Assembly: GCA_030549775.1 (NCBI GenBank)
Contig: CM060174.1
Span: 55,032,444 to 55,096,443 of the forward strand
Source of the DNA: Tamarix chinensis
Taxonomy: Eukaryota > Streptophyta > Magnoliopsida > Caryophyllales > Tamaricaceae
Direction: 5' to 3'
DNA length: 64,000 nucleotides
The translations under genes were made by a program, and so were the position numbers. The stretch's first letter is position 1. The number at the start of each line of letters is the position of its first letter. This document shows positions 36,573-49,488 of this stretch, piece after piece. The notes under the pieces were generated by a model that searched no databases, was not told the origin of the DNA, and was given only the letters and a program-made list of their open reading frames with translations.

Positions 36573-37436
36573 TGTATTACCCCAAAACTTTAATTTAGGA
36601 AATTATAATAAAATAAGGGTTAATATGTGAGATCAATTAAATATAATATTTTTAATAAATTAATGGGAGTAATTAAGATAAAAAAGGGAAATAATAAAGG
36701 ATTCAATTAAGGGAGATGAGGGTAATTTGTTAACTAAAATGAAATTTAGAAAGACTTAACCAAAATTTCAAAATTATATAAAAAGGAATTTAATTATTTA
36801 TTTTTAATAATTTTATTATTTTCAAAAAAATTAAAACACAAAAAGGTCTTCAAATACCCAACCACCTTATTTTATTTTTTCTTTTTTCTTCCTTTTTCCC
36901 CTCTTTTCTTCATTTTCCTTTTTCTTTCTTCCTTTTCTTCTTCCCTCCTCCCACCGGTTTGGGCCTTGCCATGTGGCCCAACCCCCTCCTCCCTTTCCTC
37001 CCCTTCTCTCCTTCTACTCCCCCGTGTAGCCCAACCCACTCCTTTCTTTTTTTTTTCTCCCCCTCATGCGGCATAGTGTCACTTGTCCTTCCTCTTTTCT
37101 CCCTGGCTTTTCTTTCTTTTTCCCCTTCTGCCCCCATCTTCTACCTCACCCCCAAATCGCTTGTGCGCATGGTCGCTTCACAGCCATGGCTCTCTTTACT
37201 CCCTCACTCTCCCCTCAACCTAACCAGCATGGTGTGTAGGTGGCACTGCCCTACACTAGTCCCCTACCCTCTACAACCCCAACCTACTGACCAACTCCCC
37301 CTACAACTTGCCAAAATCATGCCTGTCCTTTGCAAACCTACAGGATTGTATTGACCTACCAACACCCCCCAGTGAGCCCCTCCCCCTCCTACTTCCTTGT
37401 CCTTGTCCTCCTTTGTCTTCTTCTCCTCCCCATGCC

Positions 37437-37444
37437 TATAAATA
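37437..37444 (+). promoter_or_regulatory. Putative LTR TATA box
   Basis: TATAAATA preceded by CATGCC, 864 bp from the LTR start. Confidence 0.5.
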
Positions 37445-37868
37445 CCTCATCCTATACCCTTTTTCCTCTCCTTTTTTCTCTACCTAAATTTTCCCAAAAT
37501 TCCCCACAGCCGCACCATTAGATGCCGCCCTAGTCATTGTTGTCTAAACCACCACCCAACCTCTTCCATGCATTACCCTCCACCAAACCAAACCACTCCT
37601 CGCCCCTAACTCCTCCTACACAGCTCTCCCCAACTATAAAGTTGGCAACTTGAGCTACCCTTTGCACTCCATTGCCGCCCCTTCTACCACCTTGTGCCAC
37701 ATTTTCCACCACAACCACCACCTCCACTGCATCCCTTGCAGTTTGGCAGACATTCCCCTATCTCCCCATACCCTTCCTTTCCCTTTTCTCCCTCTCCTCC
37801 CTCCTCCTCCTCCTTCTTCATCACCCTCAACCACTATAGCTACCACCACCTGCACCACCACCCTACCA

Positions 37869-39885
37869 TGATGAGTTCTTATTTTGACATATTTTATGCC
37901 CTTATAATATTAGTTTTTAGTATTTTATTTAATTAATATAGGTAAATAATTATAATTTTATGTTTGAGTAATAATAGTTGCATAAATATTATTATTTAAG
38001 ATAAAAGGATAATAATTAAATAAATTTAGAGTATAATATTATTTATTAACTTTTATTAATTTTATTTTGCAAGTTTTATTTAAATAAAAGAAAAAAAAGA
38101 ATTGGACCTTTGGACCAACAGCACAAAGGCCTGGAACAAGAGAGCCAAACAAAAGGTAGGACGAGCAAAACCAAGCCGCGCAGGTTAGAGAGCCAATAGC
38201 CGCACAAAGTAGGGTTGACATGCCGTGGAGCGACGAGAAGAGAGCCACACAAATGACAATAAAAAGAAGAGGACCAAAACAAAAGAGAGCAGGAGAGCCA
38301 TAGGTAAGAAAAGAAAAGAGCGGTAGGAGTGAGGATGAGTCGTCAGATAGATAGGGGCGCAGAAAGATAGGCTGCATGAGGCTTAGTCATTCAACAGATG
38401 TAGGGCGACATTAGTGAAGAGGAGGATAAAAGAAAAAGTTAGAGAAGCTGCCAGTGAGACAAATGGGGAAATTAAGGCCAAGAAAGGAAGAACTGTTAGG
38501 CGCTAGACTGATGCACGACACCAAGCAGAGCAAGACACGTTAGTGCCAGAAGGAAAAGAAAAAGAAATTAGGGCTTGTTTGGTATGGGGGTAATAGGGGT
38601 GGAAAAATTTTCCCTCTATTTTATACCTCTTATATTAAGTATTTAATAATAATAAATATATTTTTAATGAAATACCCATTTTAGATCAAATTAATATCTA
38701 AAATGGGTATTTATTAGAATAAAAATATTTAATTTTAAATAAATTATATAAGATATATAAAATATGGGGGTAATTTTTCCACCCATATTACCCCCATACC
38801 AAACGAGCACTTAGTTGCATATAATTCATCACCGGAAAGGAAGAAAAATAGGGAAGAAATTTACCCGATAGAATTTATTTTAGATAAATTTTTTATCTGA
38901 ATAAATTCTTGATCTTTTATCTTTAATTAATTTTAGTTATTTCTTTATCTATTTTTAATTTGTATATTAGCTATATATTTTTGTTTAATTAATTTAATAA
39001 TTATGGATGGCTGAATATTTGTTGCTAGGGAATAAATTAAAACCATGGATTGGGGTTTGAATTATAATTTTATTTTATTTGTTTCGTAAGATTGTTTCTT
39101 GACTCTATTTTGATTGCTATCGTTTATATACATAATTCTGTCAAGCATAATTTATTTGGCGTATGCCTTGTTCTAGTTTCCTTATAAGTGACAGTATGTA
39201 GGATTATTTACCTACTAGGTAGCCATATAAATATACTAGAATTTATATATATAAATTGCAACTAGGTTAGATAACAATTCACCTAATAGTTTTGTGATTC
39301 TAATTAAAGTAGTAAAATGTTTAGATACGTGTGGGTCAAGGAAAGGAAATACGGCTATACATGCTTTGTGTACTAGTTTGGGTACTTAGATTGAAAGCCT
39401 TCTAATTGTACTTAATGTATTAAATCTAGTTAAATATAGGAGCCGCTTGTTGCTACTATACTACTAGTATTTAATAGGGTTAATATTGGCGCTTTGTCGT
39501 ATTGATTAATTAAGAAAAGTAATATAAGGTGTATGGACCTAGTTTTGGTGTACAACTCGGTCGATCTCTTTCTCATAATTAAATATTGACTTAGAAATTA
39601 ATATTATATTTTAACCTAATCTAGCGGTGAATTTTTATTTCCCTAGCATATTTATCATATCTACGATTTTTCATTATTTTTATTATTAGTTTATTTTATT
39701 TTATTTATTCCTTTTATTATTTTATAATTTTTTTATAACCCTCATTAGTACTTTTATTATTTATTTATTTTGTGTTATTTAGGATTTATATTTTTATTTA
39801 TTTTCAAGCTAGTTAGATAGAGATAATCCCTTTCAATCCTCGGCCTAGAATGATACCCTTATTTACCAGTACTATAATTGACAAC
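37869..39885 (+). mobile_element. LTR of a different family (TGATGAG...), probably solo
   Basis: The C-rich sequence of the host LTR breaks at 37868 and resumes near 39900. The insert starts TGATGAGTTCTTATTTTGACA, has a purine-rich stretch (38085-38560) and ends near ATTGACAACAAGAGGG. The TGATGAG start and a final segment of this style are familiar from plant LTR families other than Del, but I cannot fix the lineage. No matching target duplication was found, so the right end is approximate. It contains the MITE at 38571. Confidence 0.5.
38571..38810. mobile_element. Tourist-like MITE, 240 bp, TSD TTA
   Basis: The ends are GGGCTTGTTTGGTATGGGGG and, on the minus strand, GTGCTCGTTTGGTATGGGGG. 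The inverted repeat extends to about 40 bp with few mismatches. TTA flanks both sides (38568-38570 and 38811-38813), matching the 3-bp target of PIF/Harbinger elements. The core is AT-rich and non-coding, and a second pair of inverted TTTAGAT/ATCTAAA-type segments lies within it. Confidence 0.85.
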
Positions 39886-40104
39886 AAGAGGGTTTAAATT
39901 ACGTGGAGGCTATGGCCACACCATACTACGCCACCACCACCATTGTAACCCTCCTAGTCCAAGGAGCCTACCACCTCACAAACACCACCTCCCTTTCTCT
40001 CTTCCAACCCCAAAGCTTAACTTTTCTAAACAACCACTACTTCCACTACCACCACTGTCGCCACCACCTCCACTTAAGTATAGATTATCTTGAATAATTG
40101 TTAT

Positions 40105-40290
40105 TTTAGCCTTATCATCATCATCATCATTATTACTATTATACCATTATTATTATTATTATTACTATTACTATTATTAATCTTATTATGATTAATGTTA
40201 CTACTAATATTATGGTTGGCCTCTTTGATAATACTAACCTTATTAATACTATTAGGACTATTATTATTATCATTAATAATATCAGTTTCT
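40105..40290. repeat. Trinucleotide tract (TCA/TTA)n
   Basis: Interrupted TCATCA and TTATTA runs, the counterpart in this LTR of the tract at 31970-32410. Confidence 0.85.
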
Positions 40291-41509
40291 TAAAAAGGCA
40301 TAGGATTCATGCTCTATGCCTAGTGTTGTTCTAGGTAAGGATGTGATTGACGCCCAATTTGTGTATTATGTGTTTATGTGTGTTGATTATATGTATGTAT
40401 CTTATGCGGTTATGGATTATGCACTTGTAGCTTAGCTTGCTATGCATGGAGCTAAGGTAAGTTGTCTATGTTTTATGGCATGTGTAATATGGTGATGTGA
40501 CTTGTATTTTTGGTGTGCTTATATATTGTTGCCCTATATGATATGCATGCTTGGAGTCCCGAAGTAGTAAGATGAGGTTGTGGGAAGATAAAATAAGTAA
40601 GGAGAGTAGAGTGGTAAGAGGGAAGTGAGAAAGACCCAAGTATCTCATGACTTATGGGTGAACAAATAATAGGATAATATGAATAAAATAAGAGAATGGA
40701 ATAAATCTTTCATAGGAAGTGTAAGGCTTGCATGGGGTGGTTCGTCTTTGCATGGGGGTAACTTTTACGTGGGAAAAGGTTATTTGAGGTTAAGGAAGGT
40801 GAGGGAAGAGTAGTTGGGGTGATTAGAGTCCACATGTGAAAAATAGTACGTAGGTTGGTATAAGGGTTCATGGGGGACTTAGCTAAGGTTTGTGAGAAAA
40901 ACCCTAAGTGGGGGAAGTGTCTGGAAGGGAGAGTTAATGGAAGTGGTTGGAGTGTGGGATGAGTGTGGAATGGTGTCACATGGAAGGGGATATGTTTGTT
41001 AAGTGGAAAGGGCAATGATGAGTTAGGGTGATGAAGGGACGACATACAAGAAAGGAGAGGTGGTAGGGTTTAGGGTGGCAAACTAGGGTTTTTTTTGCCA
41101 CACATGTAGGATGGGAAGTAAGCTTGTGATGTTAGGTGTAGATCAAGTGGGGTGATGAGTTGGAAGCAAAGGAAACATGGATCATGTATGATAGGGAGAC
41201 GTTCGGACACATAGGCTAGATTAGGGTTTCTAAGGGAAAACCCTAGAGAGTAATGGTGAGTTAAATTGGAGATATGGGAGAGTGGACTTCGACCCACATA
41301 TATAGGAGATTTGGATTTCATGGTAAGGAAAAGAGGGAATCTGAGAGTTCTAGGATGCGCAGAAGTCCTAAGATATGGGATGGGGCTTTTTAGGAGGGCA
41401 GGTATGAAGGGGGTGATAATTGGAAGTCTAGTGGGAATGCATGTCTAGTAGGAAGGTATCTATTGAATAAGACTTGGATAAGACACTAACCAATTAAAGT
41501 AAAAGATTA

Positions 41510-41962
41510 TTGAGCCTGACCTAGACTGGTCAACTGACAATAATAGTGGCTAGGTGCCTTCTACCTTAGATATTTTCGGTCCATAAGTTATAATAGTGGG
41601 GGATCCCAAGCTCAGTAAACCAAAATTAATGATAATAAGCCATGGAAAAAATACTAATTATTTATAGTGGAACACCATGAGATTTAGGGGCACATTGGTC
41701 CAATAGCGATAATAGTGGCTAGGAGCATTCTACCCTGGATGTTTTTAGTCCACCGGCTATAATAGTGGGGTTTCCGTATTCACATAGAACTAAATCAATA
41801 ATTGTGTGAAAATGGAAATAATGGCTAGAGATCTAATGATTATGTTGAACTGGAATGATTCACTATTTGTATTCTATCTCTTTTATGTATGGCCTTAGCT
41901 GCATGGTTACCTTACTTAGTATGTAGTGTACTAATCACCCATTTTATGGGTGCTACTCATCT
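41510..41962 (+). repeat. Hairpin-unit array plus three-hairpin module
   Basis: Units with ACAATAATAGTGGCTAG, CCATAAGTTATAATAGTGG and CCACCGGCTATAATAGTGG, then the TTAGTATGTAGTGTACTAA core near 41915. This core has changed from TCAGTACG/CGTACTGA to TTAGTATG/TGTACTAA, keeping most pairs. Confidence 0.65.
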
Positions 41963-42409
41963 GTTTTGAGTTGGTGTAGGTAGGAGATATTGCGTTTGAT
42001 GACTTTGATGCATTCGATGTGTTGGGGGACTGAGTGATGGCATGATGGACCTGGTATAGGGCCCAATAGAGGGTGTTGTCTAGAATCACCTATTTCTATT
42101 TTTTACTATCTTTTATTAATCGTATTGTTTTCCCCGCAAGGGCTTTGACATTGTACTAGTTTTCGTTTCTGTAATAACCCATGCATCACACACTTTGTTT
42201 TTCTTTTTAATTATAAATTACTAAAATCCATATGGTTTTATGCCCTAATTGAATTAATGTCTTGCAAGTTTTCTATCCTTCTTGTTGATATAAGACTAGC
42301 CGAGAGTCAGACATATGTCAATCAGAGAGGTAGCACCACCTGTCTTAGTGTATCGTTTTTGATTAAATGAAAATTTTCAATTGTGAAATTTTGGGGGTGT
42401 TACCTTAAG

Positions 42410-42950
42410 TTTTCTACATACCCCAATAAGAGTGGGACAGGGCATGGATTGAAATATAAACTTGGATGTCATTTGTTTAACTATAAAGCCTTGTGTTTAA
42501 TCCTTTGAACTCTAGTGCATGAGTTTTCAATTTCTATCTTTAAAAATGTTGTTGATTTTATCCTAAGTGTTGAATACCATAGATGGTATATTCAACTATA
42601 TGATATAAGGAATTGTCAAGGATCATCTTCTTCATCTCATTTTAAAAAATTTCCTTTTATTAGAATTCAACCCAAATTCTATTATCAACTCTTAACATTA
42701 CCCAACTTATTTCCCATATGCATTAAATATACTTGGAGTTAATCTCCAACTCTTATCTATGATTTATGAACTATGTCCTTCATTTTCTATTTATTCTGAG
42801 TTTTAAATTCAATTTTTTTTACCTTTTATGTAATGTAAAGCTGGTATAGCAAGCCAAACTTATGATGAATATGATGGTAACACCTAACTATATTTTTAAT
42901 ATGATTGTGCTAAAATAAAAAATTTTAGGTGCAAATTTTGTGGTGTTACA
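42410..42950 (+). mobile_element. LTR 3'-end remnant, forward
   Basis: Ends AAATTTTGTGGTGTTACA at 42950, a typical LTR 3' end, preceded by GGTAACACCTAAC, a phrase also placed before the end of the LTR at 7692-11170. It appears to be the far side of the LTR into which the element at 36573 inserted. Its 5' part is not identified. Confidence 0.5.
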
Positions 42951-45937
42951 CTAACCATGCTAAAAATAAGGCCAAATACATTCTCATACCTCAAGGATTA
43001 GATGTGGTTGACATTTACCTTGAAGCTAACATAAGACTTACTAATGATGAATAAAAGTGTGAGGAAAATAAAATGTATGCAAGATATTAAATAATGGTTA
43101 AACAATAAAATACAATCCTCTCTCTCAAAAATATTAGTAATTTCCCATTTTTCAAAAATCTGAGTAGTTAGTTTTTTATTTAAAATAAATTATCTTGTTT
43201 TATACATTTATTACATCATTTCATAAAATATAAACCCTTGTTTTATTTTTGAAAGTTTTCATTTATTAACCCTTTCTCATGAATTCATTTTTATAAGATC
43301 TTCTAAGCCATATTATGTTATTATACTCCATGTGGATCATTGTAATTATTTTGTTTTGGGATTCCTTGTTATCCCTTAATTATCCTAGGCTATTTTAGAA
43401 TTATAATAAGATATATCTACAAAAAATACTATTCACATTTTGTCTAGCCCTTTTTTATGTTTTTAAGGCCCAAAGCACCCTTTTTAGCTATGTGAATTTA
43501 TGAATCTTCAAATAGCATAATATTTTTATCACTAATGAAATAGAAATGGTTTGGAACTAATAGATTTTTATTTATATAATTTTTGAAATTTATTTTACCC
43601 ATTTTGGATGTAACTCACTACCAAAAATTTTATTTTAGCTCCTAGTTGTAATTGAACTTTATGAGATATTTTCCTAACCTTTGTATAATCTTTATTAAAG
43701 CAATATTAAGGGATCACAAGCCTCCATGCCTTTCAGTTCCTCATCACCACAAAAAATCTATACACACTTATTATTTTACCATTTTACCCTTATACACATA
43801 ATTAAGTAATCTAAAAATATCAAAATCTCTTCCTACTTGATCTTATCTCTTATACTCTTCATATTCAACCTCCAACTCTAACTTTTCTATCCCATTGGCC
43901 AACTCAAATAACCATTTTCCTACACCACAATCCACCACCCAAACCACCTCATTTTCTTCTTTTTCTTCTTCTTTGAACCAACAATTAATTCATTAATGTT
44001 TTAAATTAAACAAAAGGGGATTAATCCTTGAGGATTATAAGAATCACCATTTTCCTCAACCTTGTTGTTCTTCCTCTTTTCTTAGAGCATTATCTTACTT
44101 AGACACTTCTTTCCTACAAGTAGATAGAATCTTGGCTAATTAACATGATTTATGACAATTAAGCATGATTATGCTATGTTGAGTCTTGTTTAGGGTGTTC
44201 AACCCTTTCGGTAAGATTTTTATTCTCTTATTGTTTTGTTGGTTTTAATGTATCATGTTAATCCTTGTAATTTGTAGCATGATTTTGATATACACCTTGC
44301 TTGGTTTGGTGATGTATAATGTAATCCATATTTAATTAAAGTTTGAATGTTCTAATTGTTCCTAATGATCTAGTATTGTTTTGTTGAATTGATGATACCA
44401 TGTTATAGATGGTAATTTGATGTTGAACTTTCAAATATAACATGCTTAGGTTCATGTATGTTTTGATGTGTGAAAGAAGTTTAGGTGCTCTTGAAAATGT
44501 TCTTCGTGTTCATGGTTTTTTTCAAAGTTTTCTTAACTAACAAAATCCTAATTACACTAAATCGATTTGTTTTATGTTAATCATGCATTAAATTCCTTAC
44601 TTTTAAAAATGACATAAATACCCCTAAAAGGCTTTTAGCTTGTATTACACAAAAAAGTTGACCATGGCCTTTGACTATTGACCTTCTTAACCTCATAAAT
44701 AGTCATTGAGTAGGATTAGTAAATCTTGGTAAATATTAATTCTTAGTAATAATATATTTTTTCTAACTTTTTTTTCTAACTTTTTTTTTCAAACGTATTG
44801 GTATAAAACGACATTCCCATATATTGATAAATAGTAATTTTGTCTGATTAGTTAATTCTTGAATTTTAAAACGAGACCTTATTTTAACTTGGTTAACCTA
44901 TTCAAATCTCCAATTAGTTTTTTTTTCTGATTTTGGCCCTAGTGTTAAAAAGTAATTTTTGGCATTTTTACCCTAGTGTTGAGGTATCTAAATCTTTAGA
45001 TTGAGTTTCAAGTATTTAAAGTATATTTTGGTCATTGATTAACTACATAATTAGATAATGAGTTAAGTTAGACTTTAGGATAGTGTTGGCCTAATTTTGG
45101 TTTTCAATTTGTTTTTTTGGAACTCTTACTTGCTAAGAGTTATGTTTCTTTTACTTAATGAAAAGTATTTTCTCATGGCCTTTGGCCTTTGATTTTGGAT
45201 TTTCCCTAAAGTGTTGAGGGGTCTTATGATATGTGGTGATATTCTAGATCATTATTTTTATTATTTGGGGTGATCTTTGATCATTCATAGGGGTTTTATG
45301 TTAACATTAAACACTTATGTGATGTGTATATCATGTGCTCTTTAAGCTTACCTTTATGGATATGTTTTGTGTTGACATTTAAAAACATAATCCTCTAAGC
45401 CATTCAAATTCTCATAAAATGGTAGGGGATATTAGTTGTATAGTAGCTTAGTGCCTTTTCTACTCTATATGACCTTAGATCTCTATAGAAGGTATGCATA
45501 TTTAAAGATTAGGATTCCTTTGGTAAGAGCACCTTAGCTATATTTCATTAATAGTGGATGAGATGCCCAACTTGTTGTGGCATTTATAGATTCTGGTTAG
45601 GCAAATGCTTGAGTCCTCATAAAACCATAGAGTATATGCTGATTTGTAGTGGAGCGGGATGCTCATATAAATATTATTATACCCTTAGCTTTTATCTATT
45701 TGTGGTAGAATGTTGGAGTCGATAAGCCGTTATTTGTTTAACCTTGATTTTTTTTTCCATTTGCGGCAGAATAGGTGTCCGTATATACATTGATTTTTAT
45801 GCCTTGTTGTTACTTTTTGTGCCCAATGGATTCTGTCCATTGTGATAGGTCTGGGTGTCCAAACTTATGCCTTAAAGTTTGTGTCTATATGCCCGTTACT
45901 TATATGATTTACTTTGATTATGCCTTTTGACCCATAT
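42951..45937 (+). mobile_element. Family C LTR-like sequence, forward
   Basis: Blocks at 43190-43500 match the reversed copy at 437-1642. Weak versions of the CCATTTGTGGTAGAAT hairpin-array unit appear at 45590-45790, so this is a diverged LTR of the same superfamily. It is broken at 45937 by the next LTR. No clear 5' end (about 43110) and no coding region. Confidence 0.5.
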
Positions 45938-48900
45938 TGTAATACCCAAAAAATTTAAAACCTATAATTTAATAAATAACCCTTATTTTAGATAATTTAA
46001 AATTTAAATTAATTTAATTTAATTTAATTATTTTTTTGGATTTTAGGTATATAAAAATGGATATAAATATTTAATAAATTAAAATAAATATTTTGTTATT
46101 TTATCATGCTCAATTAAATAATTTTTCAAACTAATATTTTACTAAAATTAATCTTTTTAAACTAATATATTAAATTATTAAATTAATTTATCTATCAAAA
46201 ATATTAAATGCCAATATTTCAAAAATTATTTTATTTTATTTCCCCCTTTCCTTTTTTTCCTTTTTGTTTTTTCTTTCTCCTTTTTCTTTTTTTCCTCCTT
46301 TTTCTTTTTTTCTTTTTTCTTCCCCTTCGACCCATTGGTCTGTGGCGTTCTTCCCCCTCTCATTGGGTCGCTGGCCCATCTCCTCCCTCTTCCATGTGAC
46401 TACTCTAGCTCGTGTCCCCCTTATTCTTTTTCTTTCCTTTCTCCCCCCAGTTAGGCCAGCCCAACTTTCCCTCCTTTCTTTCCCTCTCCCTTGCGCATGC
46501 AGGCTGGGCTACTGCCCTTTCTTTCTCCCTTACCCAAGTGGCCTGCCTCTCCTTTCTTTCTCTTCTTCCTCTTCCCTCCTTCTCCTTTTTTGACTATTGC
46601 TACATGCCATAGTAGCTTGCACACTACCTACAACCGCAACCCCTGCAACCTTGCTCCCTCTCACCTATCTCCCTTGTCCCTTTCCTTTTATTTTTGGGCC
46701 ATACATGCCCTTGCACCACATGCCCCTTCCTTCCTTTTTTCTTCTTTCCCTGTTCCTACAACCTACCATAACCTAGCTGACACCCTCATTTTCTTCTTCT
46801 CTACTACTTCATTTCTTCCATGCTTGAGCCACACTTCTCCCCATAGACCACCCCATTTTTCTCCCTTCTTCTCCTCTTCTCCCCTTCCACTGTTCTTGCC
46901 ACGCTACTTCCAACTTCCATTGTTTCCTCCTAACTAACCACCACATCCACCTCCTGCTACCCCCTACTACCTCTCTACACTACCTAGCCACCACCACAAG
47001 CCCTTGTAGCCTCCTTTCTCCCTTATTGGCCTCCACCCTACACCACCACTATCTGCCGTTGTTCTGCCTCTTCTACCACCTCTAAAGCCACCAGTCTATT
47101 TCCTACACCTACTTTACCACCTCACATCCTCCCTTTGGCAGAAAATCCCCTTGTGTCCCCTCCTTTATCTCCTTATTTTCCCTTTCTTCTTCTTCTCTTC
47201 TGTCACCCTTGCATCTAATTTTCTATCCCTATAGTTGCCACCTTGGCCACCTATCATCCACCCCGACCACCACCTATACCTATACTCCATCCCTGCACTT
47301 AGCTACCACCCTAATTCCCCTCCACAAGCTCTCCACCTCACCCCCAAAACCCCACCCGAACCAAACCCTCTCCTTTTCCCAACTCCCTCTTCGACCCCCT
47401 CCTTCCTTCCAATTTTGCATGTAGCTCACACTGCATGAACAACATGAGCCATGCCTTCCATTTTGAGCATTTTGGATTAATTTTGAAGTATAATGATGGT
47501 TAACATTAGTATGTATCTAATTAAGTTTTCAATAAAGGTTTATTATTTTGATTTTTCTGCTCCTAATATGATAAATATTGATATTATTTTTAAGTATTGA
47601 TTTTACTAATCAAAACTCAAACCTTTAACTGGGATTACTGGAAAAGTTTAATTTTTGTTGGAAATAAGGTAACCATTTTACCCTACTAAACTGTGTGGAT
47701 ATACATATACTAGCACATTAAGATTTTTAATATGTTTATATGCATGATATATGTTGTTAGGTATAATGTATTTAGTGTCATATGTTGATTGATGGAAAGA
47801 ACATGTTAATTTATATGCCTGTGTAGGAATAATGTTTAAGGAAGGGGCACTGTTGTTAAGGACATAGTTAAATACATATATATGATATGACATGCTGGTG
47901 TGGCCATTTGTTTAATAGATAATGTGAATATGAGCCCTAGGGGCATTTTAGTAATTTTACTTATGTAAGGGTGTGGCCTAAATAAGTGTGTGTGGTGGGG
48001 TGCTAATGAGGTTTAATGATAAATAATAATCGTTGGTGGTGTTGGATTATGTATATGGACCATATATATTAATGTTTCTTGTAGTGAGGGTATTTTCGTA
48101 AAATTGGTATAATAAGGGAAAAATGGTAATTTATAAGTGTAATGGGGGTAAAATGGTAAATGGACAAGTAAGGAGGGTATTTCAATAATTTTACATGGAA
48201 AAGAGGATAATTTGGTAATTTTGTAAAAGTAAAGGAGTAAAATGATGATTTAATAAAAGAGAAGGGTATTTTAATAATTTATCACAAAGGAAGGGTATTT
48301 TGATAATTTTATAAAGTAAAGGGGTAAAATGGTAATTAAATAAAGGAGAAGGGTATTTTGGTATTTTGGCATAATGGAAAGGGTATTATAATAACTTTGT
48401 AAAGGGGTAAAATGGTAATATAATAAAGGAGAAGGGTATTTTGGTAATTTGGTATAATGGAAAGGGTATTATGGTAATTTTGTAAAGTAAAGGGATAAAT
48501 TGGTAATTTAATAAAGGAGAAGGATATTTTAGTAATTTGATATAAAGGAAGGGTATTCTAGTAATTTGGCATAAAGAAAGGAGTATTTTGGTAATTATTT
48601 AAATTAAAGGGGTAAAGTGGTAAATTGGCATAAAGGAAGGGTAAATTGGTAATTTAACCAATCAAAGGGATAATTTGGTAATTTTAATAAATAAGAAGGG
48701 TAAATTGGTAATTTAACCAATCAAAGGGATAATTTGGTAATTTTAATAAATAAGAAGGGTAATTTGGGTAATTTAACCAACCAAAAGGATAATTTGGCAA
48801 CTTTAATAAATAAGAATGGCAATTTGGTAATTTAACTATGTATAAAGGTTAACATGGTAGTTTAACCAACTAGAAGGATAAATTGGTAACTTAAGAACTA

Positions 48901-49488
48901 TGAGGGGGTAAAGCTAGTGCTTTAATAAGTATAGGGGATAATTTGTAATCTAACAAATGCAGGGATAATTTGGTAATTATACAAACATGAGGTTTATATG
49001 GTGAATTGGCAAATGAAAAGGGGTGACTTGGTAATTTTGTAGACAAGGGGTATTTCAGTAATTTTGTAAAGATGATAGGGGTAAATTGGTAACTTGGTGT
49101 TTAACATGTCAATGGATTAAATGAATTTCATAATGAAACATAAGTAATAGTGAGTAATAAGATAAGGGTATTCGGTAACTTAATGAGTATTATAAGAGTA
49201 GAGCATAACCTAGGGCTGGATGGATAATTAAGGGTGTGATATAGCGTTTATCTTATAATCATGCAAGAGGTTCCTAGTTATAAGTATGCATGGAAATGTA
49301 TGTCAGATATGCTCGAAGAATGTGTTAAGGTTTTATGTATACCATGATCCTTGATATAGAATGCTTGATTCTATGGCAGTATATCTTTGTGTCTCTAGAT
49401 TCGTGACCTTTTTCCTTCCCTCCAATTAATTAAATAGACCTATTAAATAAGACATGAAGAAAGTATTAATTAATAAAGGCTTTGCTCA
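45938..49488 (+). mobile_element. Forward LTR, 5' portion, interrupted at 49488
   Basis: Starts TGTAATACCCAAAAAATT, followed by an AT-rich section and a long pyrimidine-rich stretch (46230-47420). The minisatellite (47940-49100) occupies the place where sister LTRs have AGGGTTT-rich sequence. At 49380-49485 comes the section that normally precedes the hairpin array, but the array itself is missing because another element starts at 49489. The remainder should lie beyond the window. Confidence 0.65.
47940..49100. repeat. Degenerate GGGTAAAATGGTAATTT minisatellite, about 1.15 kb
   Basis: Short G-rich phrases (GGGGTAAAATGGTAATTT, GAAGGGTATTTTGGTAATTT) alternate with AT-rich spacers. A 59-bp higher-order unit is repeated exactly at 48639 and 48698, with a third variant at 48757. 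No frame is maintained. Confidence 0.85.

Larger units (their letters stand above)
36573..42404 (+). mobile_element. Solo LTR, Gypsy Del-like, forward, interrupted; TSD CTAAG/TTAAG
   Basis: Starts TGTATTACCCCAAAAC and ends TTTTGGGGGTGTTACC. The 5-bp flanks CTAAG (36568-36572) and TTAAG (42405-42409) differ at one position. The pyrimidine-rich U3 (36860-37140), TATAAATA (37437), C-rich stretch, ATT/ATC tract (40105-40290), hairpin motifs (41510-41790) and three-hairpin module (41907-41962) are in order. About 2 kb at 37869 to about 39880 is an insertion of a different LTR. Without it the LTR is about 3.8 kb. Confidence 0.8.

Noticed and set aside
38039..38377. 112-codon minus-strand frame with hydrophobic stretches
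   Set aside because: Antisense of a purine-rich LTR segment; no recognisable domain or start context.
46208..46937. Phe/Ser/Pro-rich frames up to 148 codons
   Set aside because: Product of the pyrimidine-rich U3 tract in an LTR; no domain, no conservation between copies.
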